From Actinomycetota bacterium (GTDB taxonomy: Bacteria > Actinomycetota > Thermoleophilia > BMS3ABIN01), in the NCBI GenBank assembly GCA_023382335.1, contig JAMCPM010000015.1, forward strand, positions 1 to 64,000: 64,000 nucleotides of DNA. Direction: 5' to 3'. The notes under the pieces are model-generated. The model was not told the origin of the DNA, did no database searches, and worked only from the letters and a program-made list of their open reading frames with translations. Shown one piece after another: positions 50,716 through 58,802 of the stretch. Both the position numbers and the translations under genes were made by a program. The first letter of the stretch is position 1, and every line of letters begins with the position of its first letter.

Positions 50716-50727
50716 TGTTTCTTCCTC

Positions 50728-50979
50728 TCAGGCAAAGTTGACTACCTTGTTTTCGACGATGAGATCGACCAGCTCTTCGTAATCGATCAGCTTGGCGCCG
50801 CCCAGCCGTGAGGCCACGCCTCTTTTTTCCACGTCCTCCTTGACGGCATAGACGTCGCTCAGACCGGAAGCGTCCGCATAGACGCCGTCCTGGATGAGGA
50901 CGACCTTGGCGTCGCTGTCGCGCCTGGCGGTGTCCAGTCCTATCTTGGCAAAGGGAAGATCAATCAGGTAAAGTGCCAT
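50728..50979 (-). CDS. dsrH: DsrH/TusB-like protein
   Basis: An 83-residue protein of the DsrE superfamily, smallest of the three neighbours, matching the size and LYLIDLPFAKIGLDTARRDSDAKVVLIQDGVY pattern of DsrH. It contains no cysteine, whereas many DsrH proteins have one. It probably forms a DsrEFH-type hexamer with the two proteins encoded just upstream. Confidence 0.8.
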   Translation of the reverse strand: MALYLIDLPFAKIGLDTARRDSDAKVVLIQDGVYADASGLSDVYAVKEDVEKRGVASRLGGAKLIDYEELVDLIVENKVVNFA

Positions 50980-50989
50980 TTTTTATCTC

Positions 50990-51340
50990 CTAGAAGTCGT
51001 AGACGACGTCGTTTTCAGCGATCATTTTTGCCAGGTCGTCCCGGCTGATCACCTTGTACATATCATCGAGATCGCCTTCCGATATTCCTCTCTCATCCAG
51101 CGATTCCTTCTCGACATAGTAGTGGGTCTCGCTGATGTCGCCTATCGTTTTGACATAACCGGCGGACTCGCTCTTGTCCGAGCCCTTGAGGCAGTAGAAA
51201 GCGCCGTCACCGGCGTAGACGCAGGTAACCTTGTGCTCGTCCATGCCGCTCATCATTCCGACGACGGCCCGCATGCCTTCGGTGTAATAGATCGAGCCGA
51301 AGGGGGCCCGGAGGAACATGAAGAGAATATTCTTTTCCAT
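50990..51340 (-). CDS. dsrF: DsrF/TusC-like protein
   Basis: A 116-residue DsrE-superfamily protein with ILFMFLRAPFGSIYYTEGMRAVVGM at the N-terminus, which resembles DsrF. Cysteines are C40 and C50. The core fold suggests an alpha/beta subunit of a DsrEFH complex rather than the sulfur-binding one. It lies 10 bases before dsrH in transcription and 17 after dsrE. Confidence 0.82.
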   Translation of the reverse strand: MEKNILFMFLRAPFGSIYYTEGMRAVVGMMSGMDEHKVTCVYAGDGAFYCLKGSDKSESAGYVKTIGDISETHYYVEKESLDERGISEGDLDDMYKVISRDDLAKMIAENDVVYDF

Positions 51341-51357
51341 TTTCTTACCCCTTTATC

Positions 51358-51711
51358 CTATAGAGTGATTACGCGGTCGGCCCGGCCTACAAAGGCGGCC
51401 CAGTCGGGAATGCCTCCGACCTTGATGCCTTCGAAGAAGTACTTGCCCTTCTGCTGGCCACGGGCGTTGACGCAGATGCCGCAACAGACGATCTCGGCGC
51501 CCTTGTCGACCAGTTCCTTAAAGTAATCGCCGGGGACTTTTTCCCAGTCGGCGAATTCCTGGGTGCTGAGGCCGTTGTAGATGCCGTCCAGATAGCAGAA
51601 CATGGTCACCTCGTGCCCCTTGTCCAGGGCTGCCGCGGCCAGCTTCGACACGGTGGACCATTTTTCTGTCTGGAACGGCCCTTCGGTTAACAAGAAGTTT
51701 ATATTAGCCAT
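51358..51711 (-). CDS. dsrE: DsrE/TusD-like sulfur-binding protein
   Basis: A 117-residue protein with the DsrE sulfur-binding segment IVCCGICVNARGQQKGK (C76, C77, C80). The conserved cysteine in this segment carries sulfur in Allochromatium DsrE. ATG 51711 is chosen because AGAGGA sits seven bases upstream; ATG 51717 has no space for it. It is the first gene of the twelve-gene operon and would be the entry point for sulfur. Confidence 0.9.
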   Translation of the reverse strand: MANINFLLTEGPFQTEKWSTVSKLAAAALDKGHEVTMFCYLDGIYNGLSTQEFADWEKVPGDYFKELVDKGAEIVCCGICVNARGQQKGKYFFEGIKVGGIPDWAAFVGRADRVITL

Positions 51712-51998
51712 TTTCATTCCTCTCTTCGTTTATGACGCCATTACTAAAAAATTGTCGGATTCAAAGACCACCCCCCGGCATCAGTCCGATCATACGTTTT
51801 CCGATATTCGGCAGCAGAACCGTTACCCTTCAATTATTCCCTCCAATTGTTATTTCTATTCGCAGATAAAATTAGCCAAAGTTAAGCGAGATTCCTTGTT
51901 ATTTTTGTAGCCATACCCTTTTTGACATGGTTTGAAAATACCCGTCGGGTCAAATAATGACGGCAAGGTGGGATAAACAACTGCACGGAGGTGACCAG
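51712..51998. other. Divergent promoter region, sulfur operon and cytochrome
   Basis: About 287 AT-rich bases between dsrE (minus) and the cytochrome gene (plus). A TTGACA hexamer lies at 51922-51927 on the plus strand; no well-spaced -10 box was found. Shared regulation of both units is possible. Confidence 0.4.
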
Positions 51999-53144
51999 AT
52001 GGGAAGAGGTACATACATTGTGCTTATTGTTATATTGACGCTGGCCATGATGTTCGCGTTCGGGGCCATTGCCCTGGCGGACGCAGGCAGCCTGACGGCA
52101 GAGGATGCCGGCAGCCTGGCGCTCAAGCAAGCAGGCACCGGGGCGGCCGGGCCCTCGAGCCCCAGCCTGGCCAATAACATCAACCCGGCGCCGGGCGATA
52201 CGACTACCGGCGGCGCTGCAGGCGGAACCACTGCGGGCGGAGATCCGGCAGGTGGCGATACCGCCGGCAGCGGCTCTCCCGGCACTCTGTCGGGCTTTAT
52301 CCTTGCCAGCAACGGCAATCCATCAGCCACGGTTCCCAGCAGCGGCAATACGACTACCGGCGCTGCTGCCGGCATGTTCGGAGATCCTGTGCACGGCCTA
52401 TCCGTTTATTCCATGGCCTGCATGGGCTGTCATGGGGCCGCCGGCCAGCCGACGCTGGCGTTTCCGGGGCTAGCCGACGTGCAGAACCCCAACCCCAGTT
52501 TCTCGATAGACCCTGAACTGTTCGATGTCAATCCGGCCTGGTTTGCGCACAACATCGATCCGTTCCTGCAGCATGGATCAAACCCGGTGGGTTCGCCGCA
52601 ACCGATGCCGGCCTTCGGCGACAACAATATCCTGACCCAGTCCGACATAGCTGACGGCGAAGCCTACATCATGAGCCTAAGCAACGTGAACTGGCCCAGC
52701 CTCGCGCTGAGCGGCTCGGTTCTGACCGGCAGCGGTTTCTGGCCGCAGTCGACAGTCCAGCTCTATGTCAACGGCGTTGCTTTCGGCGCTCCGATAGTGA
52801 TCGATGGCAGCGGTCGCTTCATGCAAACAATGCTGGACCTGGTCCCCGGCGGTGTCGTTACGGCCAATTACGCGATTCTCAATGTCCCGGGAATATTCCC
52901 TAACGGGAATCCCGAAGGCGGGGAGCTTGGCCTGGACGCTGACAGGGGAGCGGCCCTCACGGTAGCCAGAGCAATTCAGCCCGCGCCCGCAGCCCCGGCT
53001 GTTGTGCTGGCGGCGGCGCTGCCTTCCACCGGTGCCAACCTGATGGAAACCGGGCAGCTGGCGCTGCTGCTGGTTTTGTCTGGGGCAGCGATGTTGGCGT
53101 CGGCATCGGTAAGAGACCGGAAGTACGACAGGCGTCATCAGTAG
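51999..53144 (+). CDS. Cell-wall-anchored monohaem cytochrome c
   Basis: A 381-residue exported protein starting at ATG 51999 behind GGAGGTGA. A signal peptide (YIVLIVILTLAMMFAFGAIALA) is followed by a Gly/Thr/Ala-rich linker (45-125), one CXXCH haem site (C141, C144, H145 in MACMGCHG), a probable axial M203 (PQPMPAFGDNN) and a beta-rich region (235-320). The C-terminus has LPSTG (341-345), a hydrophobic stretch and basic RDRKYDRRH tail, the complete sortase signal. It likely carries electrons at the cell wall. It faces the multicopper oxidase gene convergently. Confidence 0.85.
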   Translation: MGRGTYIVLIVILTLAMMFAFGAIALADAGSLTAEDAGSLALKQAGTGAAGPSSPSLANNINPAPGDTTTGGAAGGTTAGGDPAGGDTAGSGSPGTLSGFILASNGNPSATVPSSGNTTTGAAAGMFGDPVHGLSVYSMACMGCHGAAGQPTLAFPGLADVQNPNPSFSIDPELFDVNPAWFAHNIDPFLQHGSNPVGSPQPMPAFGDNNILTQSDIADGEAYIMSLSNVNWPSLALSGSVLTGSGFWPQSTVQLYVNGVAFGAPIVIDGSGRFMQTMLDLVPGGVVTANYAILNVPGIFPNGNPEGGELGLDADRGAALTVARAIQPAPAAPAVVLAAALPSTGANLMETGQLALLLVLSGAAMLASASVRDRKYDRRHQ

Positions 53145-53171
53145 CTGAAGCGTGATATAGCGTAAACGCGA

Positions 53172-53208
53172 GGCGGCCCCGTTCGAAGAACGGGGCCGCC
53201 GGTTTTTT
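53172..53208 (+). terminator. Rho-independent terminator
   Basis: A perfect 13-base stem (53172-53184 with 53188-53200) and a T run at 53203-53208 follow the cytochrome gene. Confidence 0.9.
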
Positions 53209-53271
53209 CCTATTGCCGTCCGCTGCCTTTTACGTAAGGCGCCGCTATCATCTTAAGGCGCCACCACCATC

Positions 53272-56200
53272 TTACGGCACCACTATCGGTCCGGCGACGT
53301 TCGACCAGGCGGAGAAGCTCACCGAGTTTTCAGCCCGCACCCGGTAATAGTAGGTGCCTGCAGCCAACCCCGTGTCTGTGTATGCGGCCGGAACCGGGAA
53401 TCCACTAACCTCGATTGAGGCAACGCTAGTGGTGAAGCTGGCGTCGGTAGCCCTCTGGACAATGAATCTGGCAGCGCCGGGCACCACTGGGTTATTCGTC
53501 CAGGCCAGGGCTGCAGTACCCGCCGATGGCGTGGCGTTCAGTGCGCTCGGCGCGTCGAGACCAGAGCCTCGCACCATAATAGGCCGCATCATGTCATTTT
53601 CCTCATGACCCAGCAGGTGGCAATGCCAGACATATTCCCAACCGAAGTTGAATAGCTGGTTGGTAACCGTAATCGGGTTGCCGTTCTGGTCTACGTTAGT
53701 GAACTGCATCCCCGAACCGGTAGGCATAGTCACGTCGTATTTCCGTATGGAGTCAGGAACCGCGAAGGGAACGTTTGCAGGCATATGAGGCCTGAAGGCG
53801 ACAACGATGTCTTCCAACGGATTCATGCGAACAGTTTCCTTCCATCCCAACTCGTTGGCGTCGGGAGGCTTGACGGCGCCGTCCCAGCCTACTCGGTTGA
53901 TTACCTGTACGTCGAACAGGTGCACGTGCACGGCATGGGTGTCGACGCCGTTGTGAGTGATCTTCCAGATCTGGGTGCCGTCGGCCTCGGTTCCGATTGG
54001 TGTCGCCAGGTCGGCGATGTTCTTTACTTCCTCTGTGGGCGGATCTATGTACTTCTGGATGATTGACGTTTGGTTAGTCACATTAGTATGTGGTATTTCC
54101 ACGCCCAGCAACGCGTTCATCCTGCCATAGTTCGTTTCGAAGTCTTCTATAATCGACTTCGGACGCATGCCCATCGTCAGGCCTGCGGCAGTTGCAGTCG
54201 CGGTGGCGCCGCCGCCACCGGGAGCCGCGATGGTAACGGTAGGTGCAGATGTAAATCCGGTGCCACGATTGGTCATGGTGATGCCGGTAACCCCGGAAAT
54301 GAGGGCGGAGGCCGCCGCATCTGCGCCTCCACCGCCGGAGAATGACACAGTCGGGGCTGATGTGTAACCGCTGCCCCTGTTCGTGATCGTGATACCGGTT
54401 ACGATGCCGCTGGATATAGTTGCCGTGGCTGTCGCCGTGGTGCCGCCTCCCCCCGGGGCGGAGATGGTCACGTTCGGCGCCGTGACATAACCGTGGCCGG
54501 CATTGGTAAGCGATATCCAGGTTACGCCGCCGATGTCGATTGTCGACGTGGCTGTGGCGCCGGAGCCGTCGCCACCGGTGATCGAGACCGCCGGCGGGCT
54601 GCTATATCCGGAACCACTGTTGGTTACCTTGATCGCTGAAGCCAGGCTGGCGGTTACACTAGCTCCTGAGCCGGTGGGATCGACTATCATTACATCCGGC
54701 GCGGAAGTGTAACCGCTGCCGGGATCCACGATCATTACCCCGGTAATCGCACCCCCGGCAACGGTAGCTGTTGCGTAAGCGCCCGTTCCGCCGCCACCGG
54801 TGATCTCAACGGAAGGGGTGGCGCTGTAGCCGCTGCCGCCGTTGTTGACAGTGAAACCATTGAGCGAATCGTACAGCGGTCCGTTGAAGAACGTCATCGA
54901 CGTATCCTGGATGCGCGAGTAAGCGTCGGTCGGATACGCCTTACCGAAGGCAGCATTATACGAAGCCTGCGGCACGATAGGCGCAGGTTGTGTCTGTCCG
55001 TAGGCAATTGGCAGCGCCGTCTGTAGTGCCGCCACGTCGAACGGTGCCGAGGCCGGCCCTGCGACCTGGAACTGCATCATGGTGCGGGTATTGGGGCCAT
55101 AGCCCGAAACCGTTGTGGGCGCGCCGCCGGTTGAGATCATGTCGGGATTGCCCGTGTAGTAATCATTGCGCGGGTCGAAGCCTGGAACCGGAGCCGGCGC
55201 GTCGTTGTAGAGTATTATCTTGGAGCCATCAGGCACCTGCGAGAAGTCGACGATGACGTCGGCCCGCTCGGCCGGTCCCAGGAACAGACTCTTGTTTGCT
55301 ACATTGAGCACGGTGATGTCGCGCCGGTTGTAGATGTATCCAACCGGCGTGTTATCGATGACCGAGACGCCAGGCAGAAAGCCGCCCTCATTGCCGATCT
55401 GGATGAATTTCGGGCCTGCCGCGTTTGGATCGGGCGCGCCGCCGTCCCTGCTGTCTGTCGGCCAGCTTGCCGGCAGGCCGAAATTAGGATCCGCGGGAAC
55501 CATGTTGACTTCACCAGAGGCTTTTTGCAGCGAGGGTCCTCCGGTCGCCGGGTTGACAACATCAACGCTGTTCGACTTGGCGTAATACATCTGCAGGTTG
55601 ATGAACCGGTCATTGCTGGCATTTAGGATCCGGAACCTGTATGCCTTGCGTCCTACCTGCATGTAGGGATAAGCAGTGCCGTTCACCAGCGGCGTATCCA
55701 TGAATGCCTCAGGAACCGCCGATGGATTGGGAGTGCCCGGGTTCTGCGGCGGCTCTCCGGACTGACCGTATAATGGATTGGCTACCGGGCCGTTGATCAG
55801 TCCTGTGAAAGGCGGCCAGAACCAGGGTCCGTAATCCCATCTTCCCATGGCGTTTGCTCCCGACGAGTCGAAGGGGTTCTGGTTGGGCATGTATACATGC
55901 GGGAACCAGAGGTTGCCTTTTCCTCCCCATTTACTGATATCCCAGGTCGGGTCCTCCTGCTCTAGCTGGGCCGTGTCTGGCACGAACGTCTTGTCCTGGA
56001 TTACCAAAGGAACCTGATCCGAGGGGATGATCCCGTTGCTGACCAGGGACTGTTCCACGGCGTCGTTTACGACATAAGGCGCCGCTGCCCCCGAGTAGAC
56101 GTTCAGACGTGTGATGCCATAATCATGGTCGTGATAGAACATGAGTCTGGCGCTATGTTCGTTGGAATAGAAGAAGGTTCTGGTGCCATCTCCGGGAGTT

Positions 56201-58500
56201 GGCGCCGGCATGTCAGGAACGTTGACGACCTGGACGCCTTCAGGATATGGCGTCGTCTCTCCGGCCGGGGTGATCCACTGATTGGGCGTGCCGTCACTGA
56301 TCCAGACCGTATCGCCGCCATGCAAATGGATGTTGGCCCGGTTTTCCGTATAGCTGGCGCAGTTCTCCACCGACTGATCGCAGGCGCTGCCATCGGCATG
56401 CTTATCGCCTTCGCCGGCGCCCATGATCGTTGAATCAACCGGCAGAAACAGGTCGCCGCCAGTACCTGTGGGCAGGAAGTTGTAGAATTTGACGCGCACC
56501 GGTTTGTCCTGCTGGGCCACAATTGCAGGCCCCATGTAGCTGGGCTTGTCAACTGCGTAGACCTGATTACCGCCTTGAAGGATCGGGCTGCCGTCGGGAT
56601 ATGTCAGTGCGATATGGTGGCTGACTCCCGCGTTGGCTGGCGTCTCGATCTGGACGTAGCCGCGCAGGGTCGTCGCCGGCAAATCTGCGTGCAGTTTCTG
56701 CGTATACTGCACTTCGGCGATCTCGTAATAGTCGGACGCAGGTGGCGTCGGGCCGGGATAGGTGGTCGTGTCCGGAACCGCCGTAGGCGTATATTGCCCC
56801 AGATCGTTGGCTGTCGCAGCCGACAGTCCCGGCAGCGAGTCGACGAATTTCCTGATGCCGGTCCCCTGCAATACGCGGCCGGTGCCGAGGACCTCGTTGA
56901 AGTAGCCGTTCCAGACGACGCGCTGCGAGGCCATGACCTTGCCTGAGGCTGAAACCTCGACCGGCCCGTTGATCTCCCCCGGGAAGGTCGGTATCACGCG
57001 GCTGTTCGGCGGGATGACGCAGCCTCCGCTTGGGCATGCCTGATCGACGCCGCCGATCTTGATGGAATAACCAACCGCGTTGACCGGGTCGGGATTGGAG
57101 ATCAGCACCCAGTTCGCCGTGCCGGGGTTCTTCATGTCGTACCAGGTCCAGGCGTAGGACATGCTCAGCTGGGACTGCGGCTTCCCGGGAACCTCCTCGA
57201 AGGAAGGCCCGATGATCGAGCGCTGGGAAGCGATGACGTTTCCGGTGGCCGTCACCTCGACCGGCCCGTTCATCCGGCCCGGGAAGGTAGGCGTGATGAT
57301 GGTATTGGCGGGGATGCTGCCGGCGTCCACCAGTGTGCCGCCTATCTTGATCTCGTAATTGACCGCATTCGATTGATCCGGGTTGGCGATCAGAATCCAG
57401 TCACGGAAGCCCGGGCTCTGCATGTCATACCAGGTCCAGAAGTAATCACCGGAAAGATCGCCGGCGGGAATGCCGGGCACTTCGTTGAAAGTGGTCCCGA
57501 AGTTCGTCGTCACGCGCTGTGAGGCCATCGCGGGCCTGCGGTCGGCGGTGTTATTCCAGTCGCCGCCCTGCACTGCTACCTTGACCTCGACCGGGCCGCC
57601 GATCTTTCCCGGGAATTCCGGGTTCCAGTTCTGGCCGGCCGCTATGTCGCTTTCAGCCAGCGTCTCGGGCGTCGTGCTTCCCATGGGTGTGTAGGAGATG
57701 ATCGCGTGGACCGTCTCCGTGGCGGAAGGATTGTTCACCAGGACCCAGTTGCGGTATCCCGGCGTGCTGCCGTCGATCCAGGTCCAGTAGAAATGATCGG
57801 AGAGCTTGCTGGATTCCGTGCCGGGCACCTCCTCAAAGGAGCTTCCCAGCAGCGACCTCTGGCTGACGACGTTGTCGCCCCAGGTGCTGGGCGTCGCCTT
57901 GACCGGGCCGCCGATAAGGCCTGGAGACATATATGGCAGCGTCTTTCCTCCCGGGATAACGCCCGTACCAAACCCGAACGGATTCCCGAGAGGCTGATCC
58001 TGCCCCGCGATTGACAAGTTGAAAGAAGTGTAGTTTGCGCCGGAAGTATTGGCTATAAGAACCCAGTTACGCATGTTCTGGGAATCGTACCAGGGCCAGT
58101 TGAAGTCGGGTCCCTCGCCATTTTGCGTGGGCAACGGGCTGTTGGCGTAATTCGGAATAGCGCCGAAATAATCGGGCGTCCCCAGAGGGTCCATGGCGGC
58201 CGTCTGGGGAGTCTGTACACCCGCGACCTTGGCCCGGTCAGCCGCGGCCTGCCTGTCGGCGGCCGTCGTGCTCCTCATTTTAGGCATGTCGGCGGTCGTG
58301 CCCGCAGCCGCTTGCGTCATTCCGCTCATCGAGTCGATCCCCGTGGACGACCCGCCTGTGCCGGATGCTGTCATTCCGGCCGCCAGCTGAGGGGCCGTTT
58401 GGCTGGCCTGGGCCCCGAGCCCTATACCACCCCCCTGCAAAATAGCAACAAATATAACCAGCGCCACTGCCATGCATGCGAGAATAAACCGACGGTCCAT
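53272..58500 (-). CDS. Giant secreted multicopper oxidase with two repeat types
   Basis: A 1742-residue exported protein. A signal peptide (residues 5-30) and a low-complexity linker precede four tryptophan-rich repeats starting near 136, 241, 353 and 450. The oxidase begins near 570. All copper ligand sets are visible: HLHGGD (about 726), FYHDHDYG (about 791), HAVHVHLFDV (about 1524) and WHCHLLGHEENDMM (about 1629). About 230 residues of GSGY-type glycine-rich repeats (1212-1440) interrupt the oxidase before the last copper domain. A fibronectin type III domain ends it (1645-1742). Expected to oxidise metal ions or phenols outside the cell using oxygen. Confidence 0.87.
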   Translation of the reverse strand: MDRRFILACMAVALVIFVAILQGGGIGLGAQASQTAPQLAAGMTASGTGGSSTGIDSMSGMTQAAAGTTADMPKMRSTTAADRQAAADRAKVAGVQTPQTAAMDPLGTPDYFGAIPNYANSPLPTQNGEGPDFNWPWYDSQNMRNWVLIANTSGANYTSFNLSIAGQDQPLGNPFGFGTGVIPGGKTLPYMSPGLIGGPVKATPSTWGDNVVSQRSLLGSSFEEVPGTESSKLSDHFYWTWIDGSTPGYRNWVLVNNPSATETVHAIISYTPMGSTTPETLAESDIAAGQNWNPEFPGKIGGPVEVKVAVQGGDWNNTADRRPAMASQRVTTNFGTTFNEVPGIPAGDLSGDYFWTWYDMQSPGFRDWILIANPDQSNAVNYEIKIGGTLVDAGSIPANTIITPTFPGRMNGPVEVTATGNVIASQRSIIGPSFEEVPGKPQSQLSMSYAWTWYDMKNPGTANWVLISNPDPVNAVGYSIKIGGVDQACPSGGCVIPPNSRVIPTFPGEINGPVEVSASGKVMASQRVVWNGYFNEVLGTGRVLQGTGIRKFVDSLPGLSAATANDLGQYTPTAVPDTTTYPGPTPPASDYYEIAEVQYTQKLHADLPATTLRGYVQIETPANAGVSHHIALTYPDGSPILQGGNQVYAVDKPSYMGPAIVAQQDKPVRVKFYNFLPTGTGGDLFLPVDSTIMGAGEGDKHADGSACDQSVENCASYTENRANIHLHGGDTVWISDGTPNQWITPAGETTPYPEGVQVVNVPDMPAPTPGDGTRTFFYSNEHSARLMFYHDHDYGITRLNVYSGAAAPYVVNDAVEQSLVSNGIIPSDQVPLVIQDKTFVPDTAQLEQEDPTWDISKWGGKGNLWFPHVYMPNQNPFDSSGANAMGRWDYGPWFWPPFTGLINGPVANPLYGQSGEPPQNPGTPNPSAVPEAFMDTPLVNGTAYPYMQVGRKAYRFRILNASNDRFINLQMYYAKSNSVDVVNPATGGPSLQKASGEVNMVPADPNFGLPASWPTDSRDGGAPDPNAAGPKFIQIGNEGGFLPGVSVIDNTPVGYIYNRRDITVLNVANKSLFLGPAERADVIVDFSQVPDGSKIILYNDAPAPVPGFDPRNDYYTGNPDMISTGGAPTTVSGYGPNTRTMMQFQVAGPASAPFDVAALQTALPIAYGQTQPAPIVPQASYNAAFGKAYPTDAYSRIQDTSMTFFNGPLYDSLNGFTVNNGGSGYSATPSVEITGGGGTGAYATATVAGGAITGVMIVDPGSGYTSAPDVMIVDPTGSGASVTASLASAIKVTNSGSGYSSPPAVSITGGDGSGATATSTIDIGGVTWISLTNAGHGYVTAPNVTISAPGGGGTTATATATISSGIVTGITITNRGSGYTSAPTVSFSGGGGADAAASALISGVTGITMTNRGTGFTSAPTVTIAAPGGGGATATATAAGLTMGMRPKSIIEDFETNYGRMNALLGVEIPHTNVTNQTSIIQKYIDPPTEEVKNIADLATPIGTEADGTQIWKITHNGVDTHAVHVHLFDVQVINRVGWDGAVKPPDANELGWKETVRMNPLEDIVVAFRPHMPANVPFAVPDSIRKYDVTMPTGSGMQFTNVDQNGNPITVTNQLFNFGWEYVWHCHLLGHEENDMMRPIMVRGSGLDAPSALNATPSAGTAALAWTNNPVVPGAARFIVQRATDASFTTSVASIEVSGFPVPAAYTDTGLAAGTYYYRVRAENSVSFSAWSNVAGPIVVP
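54180..54865 (-). repeat. Six GSGY glycine-rich repeats within the oxidase
   Basis: Six units of about 35-40 residues share the pattern GSGYTSAPTVSFSGGGG, then small residues alternating with Ala/Thr and a GITITNRG ending. They lie inside the multicopper oxidase, between its second and third cupredoxin regions. The regular spacing suggests a beta-solenoid or stacked-strand insert. Confidence 0.8.
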
Positions 58501-58802
58501 GATTCCTCCAAACTCAAGCCGAATTGAAAGACCCCAGAAAACCGGTGAAGCCCAAGGAAGTCAGTCCTGGTACCCGCGCAGCCCGCACCAGCGCCATATA
58601 ACAAGAGTTCAGAAACGAATGGGCTCACCTTGCATGGGATTATTCCACGAGCAGCGAAGATTAAACTCCCAGCAAACAAGATAATTTTAGTCCTGATTTG
58701 CCGCAATTTGGACGTACTATTTGCTGATTCCCGACAGGAAATAAAAACGGGACCGGCATTTGCCGGGAGCGAGATTTGATATCCGGGGGAAACGAAAATA
58801 GT
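58501..58802. other. Divergent promoter region of oxidase and M23 peptidase
   Basis: About 300 bases between two divergent genes whose products share the same repeat. No gene or riboswitch was identified. A TTG at 58776 could start the peptidase nine codons earlier, with GGGAG before it. Confidence 0.45.

Noticed and set aside
54180-54865. Repeated DNA that could be mistaken for a CRISPR array
   Set aside because: The repeats are in frame, diverged and code for the GSGY protein units; spacing and conservation are not those of CRISPR. No CRISPR array or cas gene was seen.
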